Numbered from the stretch's first letter, positions 21,232 through 34,200 are shown. The stretch: DNA of 64,000 bases from Diphasiastrum complanatum (GCA_029204225.1 CM055094.1:16023595-16087594), one strand, 5' to 3'. The notes: generated by a model not told the origin, from the sequence alone. Translations and numbers: made by a program.

Positions 21232-21815
21232 GTGTCCTCATCTTTGAAACTTCCTTTCCAACGAACCAAGTACTCAGTTACCTGCCGGTTTCTGACCCCA
21301 CATTGACGTACATCAACAATGGCCTAACGTTCAGAGGGTATAAAGGATGTCAGGTCCTCTAGCTGAACTAGCTTATCCTGTAGAATCAATTCATCCTTTC
21401 CACCAAGTCGTTCCTTTAAACAACTGACGTGGAAGACTAGGTAAATACTGATTCCCGGAGGAAGGTCTAGTTGATAGGCATTCCGATTGAGTTTCTTTAC
21501 AAAACGGAAAGGCCCAGCATATCGAGGCGATAACTTAGGACATTTTCCATTCTTTAGTACCTTAGAGTCTTTTAGGACTTTAAGATACGCCCAATCTCCT
21601 TCCGCAAACATCCTAGGTTGTTGCTTTTGGATAGCGTAAAACTGGGGGCTCTATCCTGAGCCGTTTTTACGTTATCGTGAGCAACAAGTAGCATTTCTTG
21701 CATATCATGCAAGAAATCCACCGCTGCCTTAATCTTAAAGCTTTTAAGGCCCATGGAGATTGGAGCTCTAGGCTGAAAACCATACATCAAAGTGACTGGT
21801 CTAAAACCTGTCGCT
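21232..21815 (-). pseudogene. Gypsy integrase C-terminus, duplicate copy 2
   Basis: Second copy of the 589-bp unit, better preserved at its 3' end (KLNRNAYQLDLPPGISIYLV and FHVSCLKERLGGKDELILQD) but with a frame change near 21,600. Both junctions carry CCCAAGTGTCC, so a duplication between short identical sequences, or slippage, is likely. Divergence between copies shows it is not very recent. Confidence 0.8.
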
Positions 21816-21899
21816 GAGTGCTTTGCGCTATTATATGCAAACTCAATGGTTGGAAGGTACTTTTCCCAATCCGACTATCTACCAGGTCCTAACTCCGGC

Positions 21900-22110
21900 T
21901 TTCTCTACATCCTCTTTTTAATTTGGATCTGATGATACTCTGATCTCAAATCGATTTTTGGTGAAGTACTTTGCACCATGTAATCGATCAATCAGCTCAT
22001 CCATTCGAGGTAGGGGATAACGGTTTTTTATAGTTAAATTATTTAATTTTTATAATCTACACACAGACGAGTTCCTCAATTGTGTGTAGATCCGTCATCG
22101 AATAAAACTG
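21900..22110 (-). pseudogene. Gypsy reverse transcriptase fragment
   Basis: A short minus-strand segment reads [20 protein letters not shown] followed by HGAKYFTK, the conserved RT fingers region of gypsy elements. Most of RT, RNase H and the integrase core between here and 21,815 are deleted. Confidence 0.75.
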
Positions 22111-22175
22111 CTATGGCCTGGCCACCAACAACCCCATTCATCCGAATCAAGTCGTGGGGACCAAAAGCTGTCGCA

Positions 22176-23115
22176 TTAAAACAACAATGCGCACATTATG
22201 CTAGAGTTAACCTGGTGTCTTAAAAGAAGCCCTTTAGTTTTTCTCCTTTTCTTCAGGCAATCCTTTGCCATATGACCTGCCTCCATGCAATTGAAGCACA
22301 AATTGTCACTTCTGGCTTTTGCAAAGTCTCCTGGTCCATGGTAGATCTTTTCTTTCGACTTACTAGGACCCGAAGATGCCTCCTCCGCCTTGTCTTTTCC
22401 TTTCTTTGAAAAGAACGGTTTCTTGCCCTTTACATCAGGCTGAACACCAGGCTCAGGCCTTGCCACTATACGAGAATCATCTTATATACAAGCAAAGCGA
22501 ACTGCATCATCGAGGGTAAGAGGCTGGTTCCTCCTAACCTCTAGTTGGTAATCTCTAGGCAAACCTAGTATGAAATGCAACTTAACCAAAAGAGGATCTA
22601 TCCTAGTTGCAAATATTGATCAAGGGGCCGGGTCCACATGTGTATCATCACATACTGACGATAAAACTCAAAAAGATAGGAAGAAAGGCCGCCTTGAAGG
22701 CGTTGCAAAAATCCTCCCAAGTCTTAGGAGCTTCGGGTCTTCCCCTCATCTCCTACCACCAAGTAAACGCTTTACCTCGCAACTACATGATAGCCAGGTT
22801 GATCTTATTGTCGTCGGAAGAATCGTGGATTGGAAAAGTGCAAATTCCACCGATCAATCCACGAGGTGACCACATCAAGGGATGTCCTTCTTTTCCCCAA
22901 TGAAGATTTCAACTGTGAACAGGGGCTAGTGCAATAGTTGCCTTAACTGCGTTAGTTCCCTCAAATCTTGTTGATCCTTTGTATGTCTTGCTTGCATATC
23001 AGCAATATGTTGTTGTGAATTGCCAACATAAAAGTATCAAAATCTAAAGCAGAAGCAGTTGTCATAGTTTCTGCAGGAGGAGATGTAGGCTGTGTGGAAG
23101 GGCTAGGATCCATGT
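22176..23115 (-). pseudogene. Gypsy gag with zinc knuckle, broken
   Basis: Probable start at ATG near 23,115 (MDPSPSTQPTSPPAETM). Further in, RGKAFTWW and RPEAPKTWEDFCNAFKAAFL fit the capsid fold of gypsy gag, and CFNCMEAGHMAKDC (about 22,260-22,300) is a CCHC zinc knuckle after a basic linker rich in K, S and E. Several stops interrupt it, including a TAG after TWW. The leader further upstream (23,116-24,060) is partly GC-rich, and a partial primer-like word (GTATCAGAGCC on the minus strand) lies near 24,045-24,055. Confidence 0.7.
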
Positions 23116-23256
23116 CTCAATTGTGAAAGAGGATAAACAAAGAGCAAGGGAAGAAGAGCACTCTCACCACTCAAGCTTTCACTCAAAACTCAAACTTCTT
23201 GATCACAACACAATCAAAGTGGTATTGTCCATGGCTGCCACTAAGACTTGTAATCG

Positions 23257-23260
<4 letters not shown>

Positions 23261-23287
<27 letters not shown>
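23261..23287 (+). repeat. (GA)n tract
   Basis: About 13 GA units in the leader region of the gypsy element. Confidence 0.9.
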
Positions 23288-23290
<3 letters not shown>

Positions 23291-24117
23291 CAAATGGGTG
23301 GCAATCCACCACCACTACCACTTTCACAAGGATCACAACAGCAGCGGGTGTACCCCCCCTTCCGTCCACATGGTTGTTGTTACGAGCTCGTGACCAGTGC
23401 CGAACCCTAGAGAACACAGATAGGTCAGATACCACAGTCAGGGTCGTGTCCAGCGTACACGACCAACAAGGCAAGACAGTGTGAGTAGTGTGCCCCAACA
23501 CGGTCCACAGCCATGGCGGGCCTAACACGGTCTAGGGACCCTGTCAGCAGGACAGGGCCCCCAGTTGGGTTCCGACGTGCAGTCGGCCACGTCAATGCCA
23601 CGTGGCCGACACTTGGCAGTTGCATGCTATCAGTCCTCACACTGGGCTAGGAGGGGCTTACTCTATATCAGGGAGTAGGCAAGGTTGGGTGGATCAGTTA
23701 GTGTTTGCCCTACTGTGGTGTTAGGATCTATTACAGTTGTCCCCCCCCCAGCGGCCAATAAGGCACCGCAAGCCACCCATGCACCTAGGTGGCAGCGCGC
23801 CTGCCAGTCGGCAAGTTGGCCCGCTGGCAACTAGTTGGTTGTGATGTTGCCAGCGCAGTTGCGCCGCCATGGTTGCTGCCGCCCACTTTTTTTTTTTTCA
23901 GAAAGAGAAAAAAAAAAGTCAATTAAAAATTTTCAACTTACTAAGGAAAAGCCGAATCCGGGCTTCATGCGACAAAACAACAATCAAAAGGCTGCAAAAC
24001 TTATTGTTGGCCTTCTACGGATTGATCAAACCTGCACAAGGATTACAGTGGCTCTGATACTCGTGGAAGAATTCTTAATTACAAAAATTAAGTGGAAGTC
24101 TTGTGCAAGAGGAAATG

Positions 24118-24465
24118 TTAGATATTCCTAAGATCCTAACAAAGGTCAGATTGTTGATGATGCTCTTAATGTTAAGACTTCAAGAAGTCAAGGAAGAGGC
24201 AGATCACGTAGAGCAGCCAACTCCATTTCCAAGAAGGGGCCATGCTCCTTTTGTGGAAAGAAGAGTCATTGGGAATCAGATTGTTAGAAAAAGCAAGGAC
24301 AAGGTGACTCGAATTCTAACTCGAAAAAGGGACCATGTTAAATGGAATGTTACATCAAAAAGAATACTTTCAGTGTAAGAGGAAGGGGAAGAAGTAATTG
24401 TGAGAAAATAATGGATACACTTTATGGAACAACTAGATCCTATTTTGACAAAAGATACAACAAGA
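24118..24465 (+). pseudogene. Copia gag zinc-knuckle fragment
   Basis: One plus-strand frame reads DPNKGQIVDDALNVKTSRSQ, a basic stretch, then CSFCGKKSHWESDC (CCHC knuckle) directly followed by a TAG, and continues past a TAA. This is the C-terminal part of a copia gag. No protease or pol follows. It lies about 280 bp inside the intron, antisense to the host gene. Confidence 0.7.
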
Positions 24466-24743
24466 GATGAACACAATAACGGTAACAAAATATTCCATGA
24501 AGGTGTGCGCTTGGCCTACACACCAGTGCTGATGATTTTGAGCTTTCAGCAACTCAAGTTACGCCAGACCATCAAAAAATCTACTACTCAGGTAGGTTGC
24601 TAACTTTTAAGTGAGTAACAGGTGGAATGTCATTTTGAATTTGCCTTGGGCTTGTATTGCAAAGAGGATAGATTTTGTTCATCATTGAAGCTGAAAGACC
24701 TACATTATGAAAATTGTCAAAGGGGGAAAGACAAGGTACTTGC

Positions 24744-25125
24744 CAAACCAAGAATGCCAGTCTTCTCCATTCTGCAAGAGCGAATCACCGTAATGCTCAA
24801 AAAACTGTATAATCCGATCAGGCCGACCTTTCTGCAGCGCATAGACAATGTAATACTTCTTCAAAGATGCATCCAGCTTACGCACAGTGCTCTGATACTC
24901 TAGATCCGCAGGCGAGAAGAAAGTTTGATTCAGAAAGGCCAATAAATTGACCATTTTGTCTGCCTCAAACCGGGGGATATAAACGGTGAAGAAGAGGTCC
25001 ATGATCCGATCCACCTGCAAGCCCTGCACATGATCGGACGCCAATTCTGCATCGAAGGTCCTCAGAGTGTGTGTAAACCCTCGAAACAAAAGGAATTCCC
25101 TCACCACATCCTCTGCGTGATGCAT
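24744..25125 (-). CDS. WDR91-like protein, exon 1 (N-terminus)
   Basis: Starts at ATG 25125 (MHHAEDVVREFLLFRGFTHT) and encodes 127 codons plus one base. The VREFLLFRGFTHTLRTFDAE segment closely matches the LisH-like start of WDR91 (VREYLLFRGFTHTL in human, from memory), and YIPRFEADKMVNLLAFLNQT, LDASLKKYYIVYALQKGRPD and IIQFFEHYGDSLLQNGEDWH follow in family order. In animals this part serves dimerisation and partner binding. No in-frame stop or frameshift occurs. The exon ends TGGTTTG before GCAAGT, giving WF-AIPYV when joined to exon 2. It is the best-supported host coding exon in the window. Confidence 0.85.
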
Positions 25126-25338
25126 TAGGACGACTTCAGAAGGATTTCAGAACAGAACAGCTCTCTGATCGATAAGAACAAAAGAAATCAGGAGGAGAGG
25201 CCCTTGCGAGTAGCGATAAATCTGTAAGGCATAGTAGCCAGCGACATAGGCTCGCTCTAATCTTTCTATTTCAGAGAGTCCAATGAAGAAGACTTTTTAC
25301 ACAATCTGTCCTAAAAAAACGTCATCTTATTGAAATAT
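25126..25338 (-). promoter_or_regulatory. Presumed 5' UTR and promoter side of the WDR91-like gene
   Basis: The stretch upstream of the start codon has higher GC than its surroundings and no mobile-element motif. No certain TATA box was found. The transcription start cannot be placed from sequence alone. Confidence 0.4.
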
Positions 25339-25362
25339 CACACACACACACACACACACAAC
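25339..25362 (+). repeat. (CA)n microsatellite
   Basis: About 12 CA units on the upstream side of the WDR91-like gene. Confidence 0.95.
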
Positions 25363-27145
25363 CTTTATTATTTTAATTTTTAAAAAAAAAAGACATCCAT
25401 GTAAAATAAAATGTTTTTTTCTTGTGCACCTTTTGCTCAAAAGTTGCATGTTAAAAGAAAAATACAACAAAAAAGGTAAAATAATAAATAATAAAAACTA
25501 TTTGTGCTTAGGGAACATCCACCTCCTCATCTATTTCAATGTTGGAAGGGTCTTTTGACCAAAGGCCTTTCCTCAATACAACAACTTCGGTGGGTGACTT
25601 CCCCCTTACCGCCCTAAGCCAAAGGCCCTTCCTCCACAAAACGGCCTCGAGGGCGATCTTTCTCCCTCCTCAAAATTTGTCAAGATATGTTCTAAAGGGG
25701 AAAGTATGTTATGTCTTCGATGTTGGAATGTTAATCCACTCCAAATCCATTTCTAACACAACTTGCAGCATGCTCTGAAATCTACTACAAATTATGTTGG
25801 AAATTAAGTTCACATTCTTCTCCTTGGTGATACTATTTTCTACTTCAAGATTCTTCCTGCATGTTTATTGATCATTCATCTAGGATCAAATGCAACCTAT
25901 TTTGGTTCTATGTCTGCTCATCTGCCTGCAGGAATCACAGAATTCGGACAGCCGAACTATTGGAAGGACGATTATGTCGGGCTTTCGGCTGAATTTCATC
26001 CATGGATCAAAGACTAAAGGGTAACCATTCCTGTTCTTTTCACATTCGAATGTCAAGTTCAAGAATTTGAAGAACATTGAATATCTGGCCATCTCCAACA
26101 ACTTCAACAAATCAGTGTTTTCTATCAATTTGCAGAATTACACTGTTTGTCACAACAGTTTGTAGAAATGAACTGATTGTCGCACAGTTCGCATTTTTCC
26201 CAACTCCCAAAAAATACGACAACTTTTCAACAGTGACTTCTTTTCAAGTAATTCGAAGAAGTGAACTTTTTGTCGGCTTTTTTTGCATTTTCCCAAAATG
26301 CGACAAAATACAAAATGTGACTTTCGACATCAGTTTCAACACCTTCGGGTTTTTTCCAGCACCTTCGGGTTTTTCACAAAATGCGAAAAATGTGAAGGGT
26401 ATCTATTTCGACAAAGAACGTCTCCATCTACTTCCCAAGAAAATGTGAAAAATGCGAAAAATACGAAGTATGCGACATTCTTGTGCACGTCAGCGATCTC
26501 AAGTCGCCTGACCTATGTACACCTATTTAGATGTCGTTGTACTCTAAATATTTGCAAAGTACACGACCAAGTACATAATTAATGCAAACTAATTCGTCAG
26601 AGCGGAGATATTCAGCATCCAAGTTATGCCAACATTCTAGCTATAACTATACTAGCAACATATTCCTATCTATGTCTAACGTAGATATTAGTGTTGTGAT
26701 TTTGATTATACTTTCCTACTGCATGTTTACATTTGTTCACTCACTCTGATCAGAACACGGACGTTTATGACTCCTCAGTTTTTTATTAGACGACAGTTGT
26801 CTACGACGCCTGAGGAACCAGCATTATCATACTACACTATCACCATAAAATTCTGAACTAAACTTCATTACTGAAACTACTTTATAGTAATTCCACACCT
26901 AATCTAATATCTTCGATAGACTGTACTCATTCACTTGTCTGAGTATGAATTATTTTACGATCATGTTAGTGAGAACGCATGTGCTGTAATTTTATTTATG
27001 CATTTACAATCTTTCAGACTGGCTTGTAGCAATCCATAACAACGGGAGAATTGTTTCCACAATCTATTTACTTCTCTCTTCCTCTGTTGTCATCGCTCTC
27101 ATCACCAATCCAACAGTGCGGTGTTAGAGCCACACTGGTTCAACA
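25363..27145 (+). other. Upstream region ending in a probable copia 5' LTR
   Basis: No gene is recognised. The rightmost part ends GGTTCAACA directly before a primer site and is probably LTR. Repeated words such as AAATGCGA and CACCTTCGGGTTTTT at 26,200-26,460 lie within it. The left LTR border was not found. Confidence 0.45.
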
Positions 27146-27146
27146 A

Positions 27147-27158
27147 TGGTATCAAAGC
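27147..27158 (+). promoter_or_regulatory. Primer-binding site, initiator-Met type (one mismatch)
   Basis: TGGTATCAAAGC differs at one base from the usual TGGTATCAGAGC and lies one base after the presumed LTR end. Confidence 0.7.
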
Positions 27159-27204
27159 GTCAGCTCAATAAACCAAGAGATTGTCTATTTGAATTACTAT
27201 CAGT

Positions 27205-27935
27205 ATGTCTCTTCCTGGTAACTCCTCATCTTCTTCATCCAACGAAGTTAGGATCATTGACAGGTTCAACGAATCTAACTTCTACATCTCGAAGTTAAAA
27301 CTTCGGATGATGTTGATAGATAGAGACCTCTAGGATGTTGTAGACGGGTCTAACCCGAAACCAGAAGACGTTGATCATCAATTAGCTAAGGCATGGAAGG
27401 TCAAGGAATAGAAGGCACTGGCATCGATCACATTGAATCTGGCCAACTCCCAAATATTCCACGTTACCACATGCAAGTTCTCCAAGGAAACACTAGATTT
27501 GTTATCAAATCTGTATGAGACTCAAGATGTAACCACACGGTTGCACCTTAGAAGGAGGTTTATAAGATAACTGATGCAAGCTACACTATTATTTTCTCTT
27601 CTGAACAATGTACAATCTTCAATGAAGATGCTACTCTGAGTACTTGCACACGAGTCGGGAACTTATATGCATTGTCTGACTCAGTTGCATTAGCTACTAC
27701 TTCAAATGAAAATGTAAACGATCATGCTATACTGTGGCATAGTTGATTTGGCCACGTGAATACAAGATTACTTTCTTACATGTGTTGTAATAATTTAGTT
27801 GATGGATTATATTTCTCTCTTTCATTAGATAGGCTATTGGATATTAATCTCACTCCATGTGAGGATTCAACAAATTTCAAAACTGGTTTCTACAAGTCTA
27901 CATATTTACTCACAAAAAATGACAGTCTATAGGTA
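27205..27935 (+). pseudogene. Copia element with internal deletion (gag joined to pre-integrase)
   Basis: Gag begins MSLPGNSSSSSSNEVRIIDR and continues FNESNFYISKLKLRMMLIDR, with premature TAGs, to the LSNLYETQDVTTRLHLRRRF region. It is followed at once by a pre-integrase part (SSEQCTIFNEDATL, TRVGNLYALSDS, then LWHS before a stop). Zinc knuckle and protease are missing, so an internal deletion near 27,575 joined the two. The deletion and stops make it non-functional. Confidence 0.75.
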
Positions 27936-28600
27936 ACGATTTGCATGTACTTATACAACAAATTATTCAACGGACGTACCACAAGTAATTACAAATTAGT
28001 CAGTAGTAGTTACTGCCATTAAGCAGTCTTGTAATTTAATTCGAGATGTAAATAGCATTCTTGTATATACATGACGTCCATTGAAACATTGTAAAAAGGG
28101 CAACACTCAATCACATTCTTCCATAAGTAGAGGCGCACCTATTATGATCCCCCAAGTGAAGATCTCCTTAGATCTTGTTACATGCAACCAAAAGGACACC
28201 TGTGGAGCAAAACCACCCAACCAACAAGAAATGGCTAGTCAAACCCTAACCACTTCACCCCCAAGCCAAGGTGACTGATGCAAGAGAGGAGGAGATCATG
28301 GCTTTAGAAATCAGAAATCACAATGAGGAGATGGGCTAGTTCCTACAAGAGTTATACACAGAGAATGTTCCCTCTAGGATCCCTCTATTTCTATCAAAAA
28401 CATTTGACCTCCTATTCTTGCACAAAAGGTGTCAATCACCATGCAAAAGCTCCATAGGTCCAAATAGAGCACCTAGGCCCTCATAAGATTATTGATTATA
28501 TTACTGGCTATGGCATAACTAAGAACCTTATACACTGGAGTACCAGCTATGCATGTCAAGAACTATTCTGAATCCCACACACTGTGCATGGACGTTAACA
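27936..28600 (-). repeat. Region containing a gypsy 3' LTR
   Basis: The minus strand has a purine tract directly before TGTTAACGTCC (position 28,600 downwards), so an LTR begins here and runs toward lower coordinates. Its far end was not identified, and no gene is seen. Confidence 0.5.
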
Positions 28601-29040
28601 TTCTTCCCCCCTTGATACTTCTGTCCTCCGAAGTGGAAACAAGGGAATTTCTTCTTTATGCTTTCAACTCTTTCTCACGAATCATCAACCTCAATCTAAC
28701 CCGTCCACTTAATCAAGCACTCAAAGATAGAACGATTCCTCAATTGTTTATCTCTAGTTCTGAGTACTCTTTCAGGTTCCAAAGGTACACTAAGCGATAA
28801 ATCCTCCAAGCGGGTAAAATCCTCATCAGATCTAACTGCATCACCTTCATGTAAACTTAATTTTAACCGACTTACATTAAACATTGGGTGAGCAGTCGAC
28901 TTAACTTGAAAATCAAATTCGTAAGCTAAAAAACCAATTTTCTTTATAATCCGAAACGGTCCACAATATCTGGTAGACAACTTATAATGCTTCCCCTTAC
29001 AGTACAGAGGGAGAGGAGGTTAGCAAGACACTTGCTACGT
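28601..29040 (-). pseudogene. Gypsy integrase tail and chromodomain fragment
   Basis: One open stretch encodes LSTRYCGPFRIIKKIG, AHPMFNVSRLKLSLHEGDAV and EPERVLRTRDKQLRNRSIFE-CLIKWTG, the standard gypsy integrase tail leading into a chromodomain. A stop follows WTG, with similarity continuing beyond it. A purine tract (AAGGGGGGAAGAATG, minus) lies at its end. The rest of the element is absent on the upstream side. Confidence 0.82.
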
Positions 29041-30437
29041 CACCCTACCATGTAGGCTTCACACGTGTGAGCTGTAATTGACTGAAATTGCAGTAGGAGG
29101 GTTCCCTTTTACTAGGTGAAATCTTCAAAAATCCAAGTTCATCCCAACATGCATCCAATCAGAGGTTACAAGCACTCTTCTAAGGTTTAGTAAAGAGGCA
29201 TAGAGGCTTCCAACAAGCAATCATAAACTCAGATCATGCAAAAATTGCATTTATGGAGTCCTTCAACAAGCAAAACTTCAAGTATCGCTGCCTAAGTCCC
29301 CCAACTTCAAATTGGGTGCATGATGGCTCAAATCAGGGGAAATCCATCATATCTTTCAGCTTGTAAAAATATCCAATGGATTCAGACCACCAATTGAGAG
29401 TTATTCAAGCTCAAAAAATCTCAAAAATACACTATTTTTTTTTACTTTTTGAGACCCTTAATGGTGTCCAATCCTAAGCAAATTTCATGATGGCCTTAGG
29501 ACAACATCATTACACCTCTAAAAATGTTCATGAAAAATATTAGCCATGGAATCTATAAATATCACCAAAACCAGTGAAACCCCACCAAAAAGCCATGTTT
29601 TTTTTACCATTTTTCAACCTTGTTGGCAATTTCTTGTGGATCAAACCCACATGCAAGTGCAATCAGGCCAAATCTACTATAATTCAATTACATGCAAGCA
29701 GTAAATGTTCTGATCTTAGTAAATCATGGTTCATATAGCCCATTTCTAGCCCAAAAACCCCAATTTTTGAATTTTGTCATTGGATTATTGTGGTCCATTA
29801 GGAACAAATATGGGGGTACTCCAGTACTTGGTGGAATGGATATGTGCATATCTGGTATGGGAAATCCAGATGGATTATTTAAAATCTCTGGAATATCGGA
29901 CAGTGTGATTAAAGATCTTCTTGAAGGAATGGAATTCCTTGTACCATTTCGGAAAAAGATATTGGATATCTATTGGTACCTTATCTAGGCCTTCTTTTGA
30001 CTTTTCCACTAGCATGCAATCATTAGAATCATGATGACTGAAAAATAGCAAATACAATTTTGTTCATGATCAGTACCTTTAATAAATTTCAAGAAAAAAC
30101 ACTTAATATTGTTGAAAAACCTCAAAATCCCAAAATGGTAGAGTCTCCTCCTCTCTATTAAGCATGGAAATAATGTACAAATGGTGCCTTTTTATAAAAA
30201 GGGAAAGGCCCTTGCCCCAAAATCCTATTGGCTAATATTCACGTTGATCCTATCCATTCATTTTGGATCCAACTTGATCCAAGGGTCCACAAAAAGTACA
30301 TTAGAAATCACAAGATTCATGTGAGTCCAATAGTTAAACTCTAAGTTCTAAACTTGACTTTGGGCCTCAAGTTTTTTTTTTTTTACAAAAGGGCCCAAGT
30401 CTATTATTTCTATTTACATTTAACTTCAAAAGGATCT
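29041..30437. other. No recognised gene; probably LTR-derived
   Basis: AT-rich sequence. A TATA-like word on the minus strand (CCTTTTTATAAAAAGG, about 30,190-30,210) resembles LTR promoters, but paired repeats were not found. A 98-codon open frame at 29,692-29,988 shows no known motif. Confidence 0.4.
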
Positions 30438-31205
30438 ATTGTCTATCGCAAAGTTGGTTGATCCAAGCATGAACGTTGCCTTTGCATATGACTCATGTGA
30501 AGTGTCTGAAGCGAACAACAATCACATCATCACACAAGGCAAGCAGAGAGACAACTTGTATCAAACCGAATAGGCACACCAAATTCACGATTCCATTGAT
30601 ACCTTATGGCACAAAAGACTATGTCATACGATTATGATGGCGCTATATCAAAACAGAGTATTTACCGGTGCAAGCATCAAAGATGCAAACAGTCTAAAGT
30701 CATGTGAAGCATGTAACAAAGGCAAGATGTCAAGAACACCCTTCACAAGAGACTCGTTCAAGACAACAGAACTCTTCGAGATGATACATTCTGACATCTG
30801 CGGACCTTTCGACGTACTCTCACTTGGAGGTTCGAAATACTACATCACATTTATTGATGACTTTAGCAAGTTTGTTGCCGCATACTTCATTCAAAATAAA
30901 TCTGAGGCACTGACAAGTTTACAGAGTTTGTAAACTGGGCCAAGAAATGGACCGAGAAGAAGGTGAAGCAGCTAAGAACCAGTAGAGGAGGACAATACAT
31001 CTCCAACCAATTCGCTGATTTTTGCAGCGAGCGTGGAATCTTACATTTGAAGATCGTAGTTTACACACAACAATACAATGGTGTTGTTGAGAGAAGAAAT
31101 CACACACTCATGGAAGCAGCAAGATCTATGATGGCTTACTCGAAAGCATCGAAATGGTTATAGGCTGAAGCGTTATACAATTAACTACTTGTAAAATCGA
31201 ATTGG
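30438..31205 (+). pseudogene. Copia pre-integrase and integrase fragment
   Basis: Begins LSIAKLVDPSMNVAFAYDSC and continues with TLWHKRLCH, SCEACNKGKMSRTPF, IHSDICGPFDVLSLGGSKYY and, after a frame change near 30,930, KQLRTSRGGQYISNQFADFC and VVERRNHTLMEAARSMMAYS. The integrase aspartates and glutamate are recognisable, but stops and the frameshift disable it. The family is close to the copia at 59.8-63.1 kb. Gag and RT are missing. Confidence 0.8.
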
Positions 31206-34200
31206 TAAATCAGGGCGTCCTCTATCACTTCTATTTTGCATATTGTTGTTGATTGTTCAATGCTTCAAGGTAGCTCAGCTCCTTAGAAATGAATGATTAG
31301 TATTAGACTAAATCTTTTCAGCGCATAGTGCTCATTGACATCTCAAGCACTACCATTCATGTTTTGATTTACCTACTTTGTTATTTCAAATTTTCACATT
31401 CATGCAATCATTAGGTTCTTTGTATTATGAATGTATTTTATATGTGTCTGAATAATAGCTCTATTTAGGGTGATTTTGTCAATAAAGCGCAAGCAGTTCT
31501 GTCAATGTAACAGAATGATTCTTACTTGAAATACAACAGTTTTGAATCTTAGTTCAGAAACATCTAAACCATATGAAGAGCCTAGCTCATTCTCTACTTT
31601 CAGTATGTCTACCTTCGAATCAAACTATTTTCGTTGATAGTTTAACTATCTACCAATCACTAAATTGCCCTATATTTCTACGGAAAAAGCAATATTCAAT
31701 TCTACAAGCCAATGCATGGTGATCTGTGACACCTCAAACACTTAATTGATTTTTTCTTTTACATGCGTCTAATTAGTAGCTCTAGAAATGATTGTGTCTT
31801 CATAATAAGCCACAAGTAATTTTGATTTTTATTTAGAATGATTCTTGTATGATCTAAACAATAGGTCTGAATCGTATTCTAAACTAAGATAAGTGAAAGC
31901 GCATTGTGGCTAATTGCCAATTGTGATCTACGACCATACAGTTGTCTTTAACTGTCATTTGAATGAGCCTAGATGACATTCATAACTAGTATAAATAGTT
32001 GATCCTTTCTAGGTTAACTTCTTCCTCTTTTTGCATATTGATCTTGGAGATTAATATAGTGCATCGCTAGAAATACTTACTACTTATTAGCAGAAGTATT
32101 AGACAGATCTAATCAGATACTCAAAGATAGTTTTGAGTACGCAATTGCATCTACTATTGTTTTCTGCTCACGATTTTTTTAATTTGTACATGCTACTTAC
32201 TGAATTGATCATACAATTTTATTGCATTTAGTATTATGTCAGAACGATCAAATGCTTTTCTATTCCATTGTAATCTAATTACATTCTCTTATAGTTTTGT
32301 CTGAACTATCGAATATTTCGACATAGCAATCTTTATTCTGTTATGTTTGTCTACGAAACCAATTTATCAGATTCTGATGATTTCAAAGTTAGAATCACTC
32401 AGAATTTGAACGTGGCAATAGTCGCGATAGTTTTGTTCGAATTTGATAGGGGTAGTCATACATTAGGAGAAGGTTTATTCCGTAGAGCCCGATAGTGCAT
32501 CTACCGAATGCAGCCATTTCTCTATCGAGCATCATTTCCTTCTTCCAACAGAGTCAACCTCTAAAAATCTTGAGCCCACTGAATTTCACACGTGCAAATC
32601 AAAAAAAGGACCTTGATCCAATTTTCAGACCTGTAAAATCACGATCAAATTTTCTACCTATATAAAAACTCTCTTATTCCTATCAAATCTAATTGTTGGA
32701 CATCAGGAGAACCACAATTAGTGGCAATTTTTGTCAAAATTTAGAGAAATGATGACCCAACATACATTTCTCAACTTAATCTAAGTGGTTGAGATTGCAC
32801 TAGGATAATCTAAAACTTGGATATCCAATACTAGTCAATGTCTATCTTTTATAAACAAGATCTCAAATAATGTTTGATCTACGTATCCAAACCAACACAT
32901 ATCTAAATCAAACTTTGAAGCACTAATATCAAATTTGAATGCATTCAATCAATCATTAGATTATATCCATGAAAACAATAGCTTTGATTCAAAGCTATGA
33001 CCTATCACAAAACAATGTGTAGAAGCAGCTCCAATGCAAAGGCATCTCTCATCCACATGTGGATAGTTTTTATGAGCTTCAACATCTCTAATCTAATATT
33101 TGAAATCCAAAGAACCTAATGCTATTCATGCTCTAAATCAAAGCACCTTGATTCATGCCATGAGCTTTCCTAATTTACTTCGCTTATTTGGCAATTAGGT
33201 GACCTTGACTTCCAAAACGTAAGCAAGTGCATAGCCACAAGTTTTGGGCTGGTAAGTACATCAAAAATAATGAATGCATAATGGCTAATATTTACAAGCG
33301 ATTGCCAAGTGACCAACCAATGAGAATCTAGCTTGTCTAGTTTTGGGAGCTTTCATTATAGAATGACCAAATAATATATACGATTCTAACACTCTCTCTC
33401 GAAGACAAATGTGGTACTTTATTTCTACATTCGCAACAAATATCTACATTGAGCCAACTATAAAACCTTCGACAAAAACATGAATGCACAATCAACTATT
33501 CCCACAAGATAGATTGCACAAATTATAATCATATCAACTTCTAAAGAGTGATTTACAACCACAAACGCTCTCTTAACATTATTTTTATATCTCTTGGTTG
33601 CTTCCTTCTTGAGGATGATTCATAGTTGTCTCTAGCATGGCAAATATATCCTATTGAATTTTGACTTGATAGTAAATGGAAAATATAAAGTGATGCATTT
33701 AGTTGCAAATCAAAATGGAAACATATGCTAAATACAAGTATCCCAACAAGATTTTGATTGAAACTTGAAAAAGGAATTCCGCCCAATGGTTGTGTATTCA
33801 TTGATAGACATTCTTGCATAATTGCATTTTTCTCTTAAGTAGGTATGCCAACCAAGTTCCTTTGACTACCCAATGCTTGTGTAATTTATCACTACTTGGA
33901 ACACTAAACTCCACCAACATGCAACCGAAATATACCCATCCATCAATTCCTAATATCATTTTTACACTAGAGATGTTGTTTTTGCAAAAGTAAATTATTG
34001 ACTGTTGGAATCCATAGACTTGCAACCTTCTTGAATAGCTCTTGTTCCAAAGTAGGATTCCCCAAAAGCTTTCCCATCTTTCGCTCGGGCATCTTTTAGT
34101 GAATTTGATGGCTTTTTTCCATCAATGCCAACATCAAATCTAGATCTGGCACTATCCAATTCCTTATTAATGTCACAATGTTAGTTTAGATTGACTACTA

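Noticed and set aside
24700-24743. Exon 1 of the WDR91-like gene continuing to the stop near 24,700
   Set aside because: The residues after WF (GKYLVFPPLT) leave the family pattern, while joining at 24,744 to exon 2 restores it in phase.
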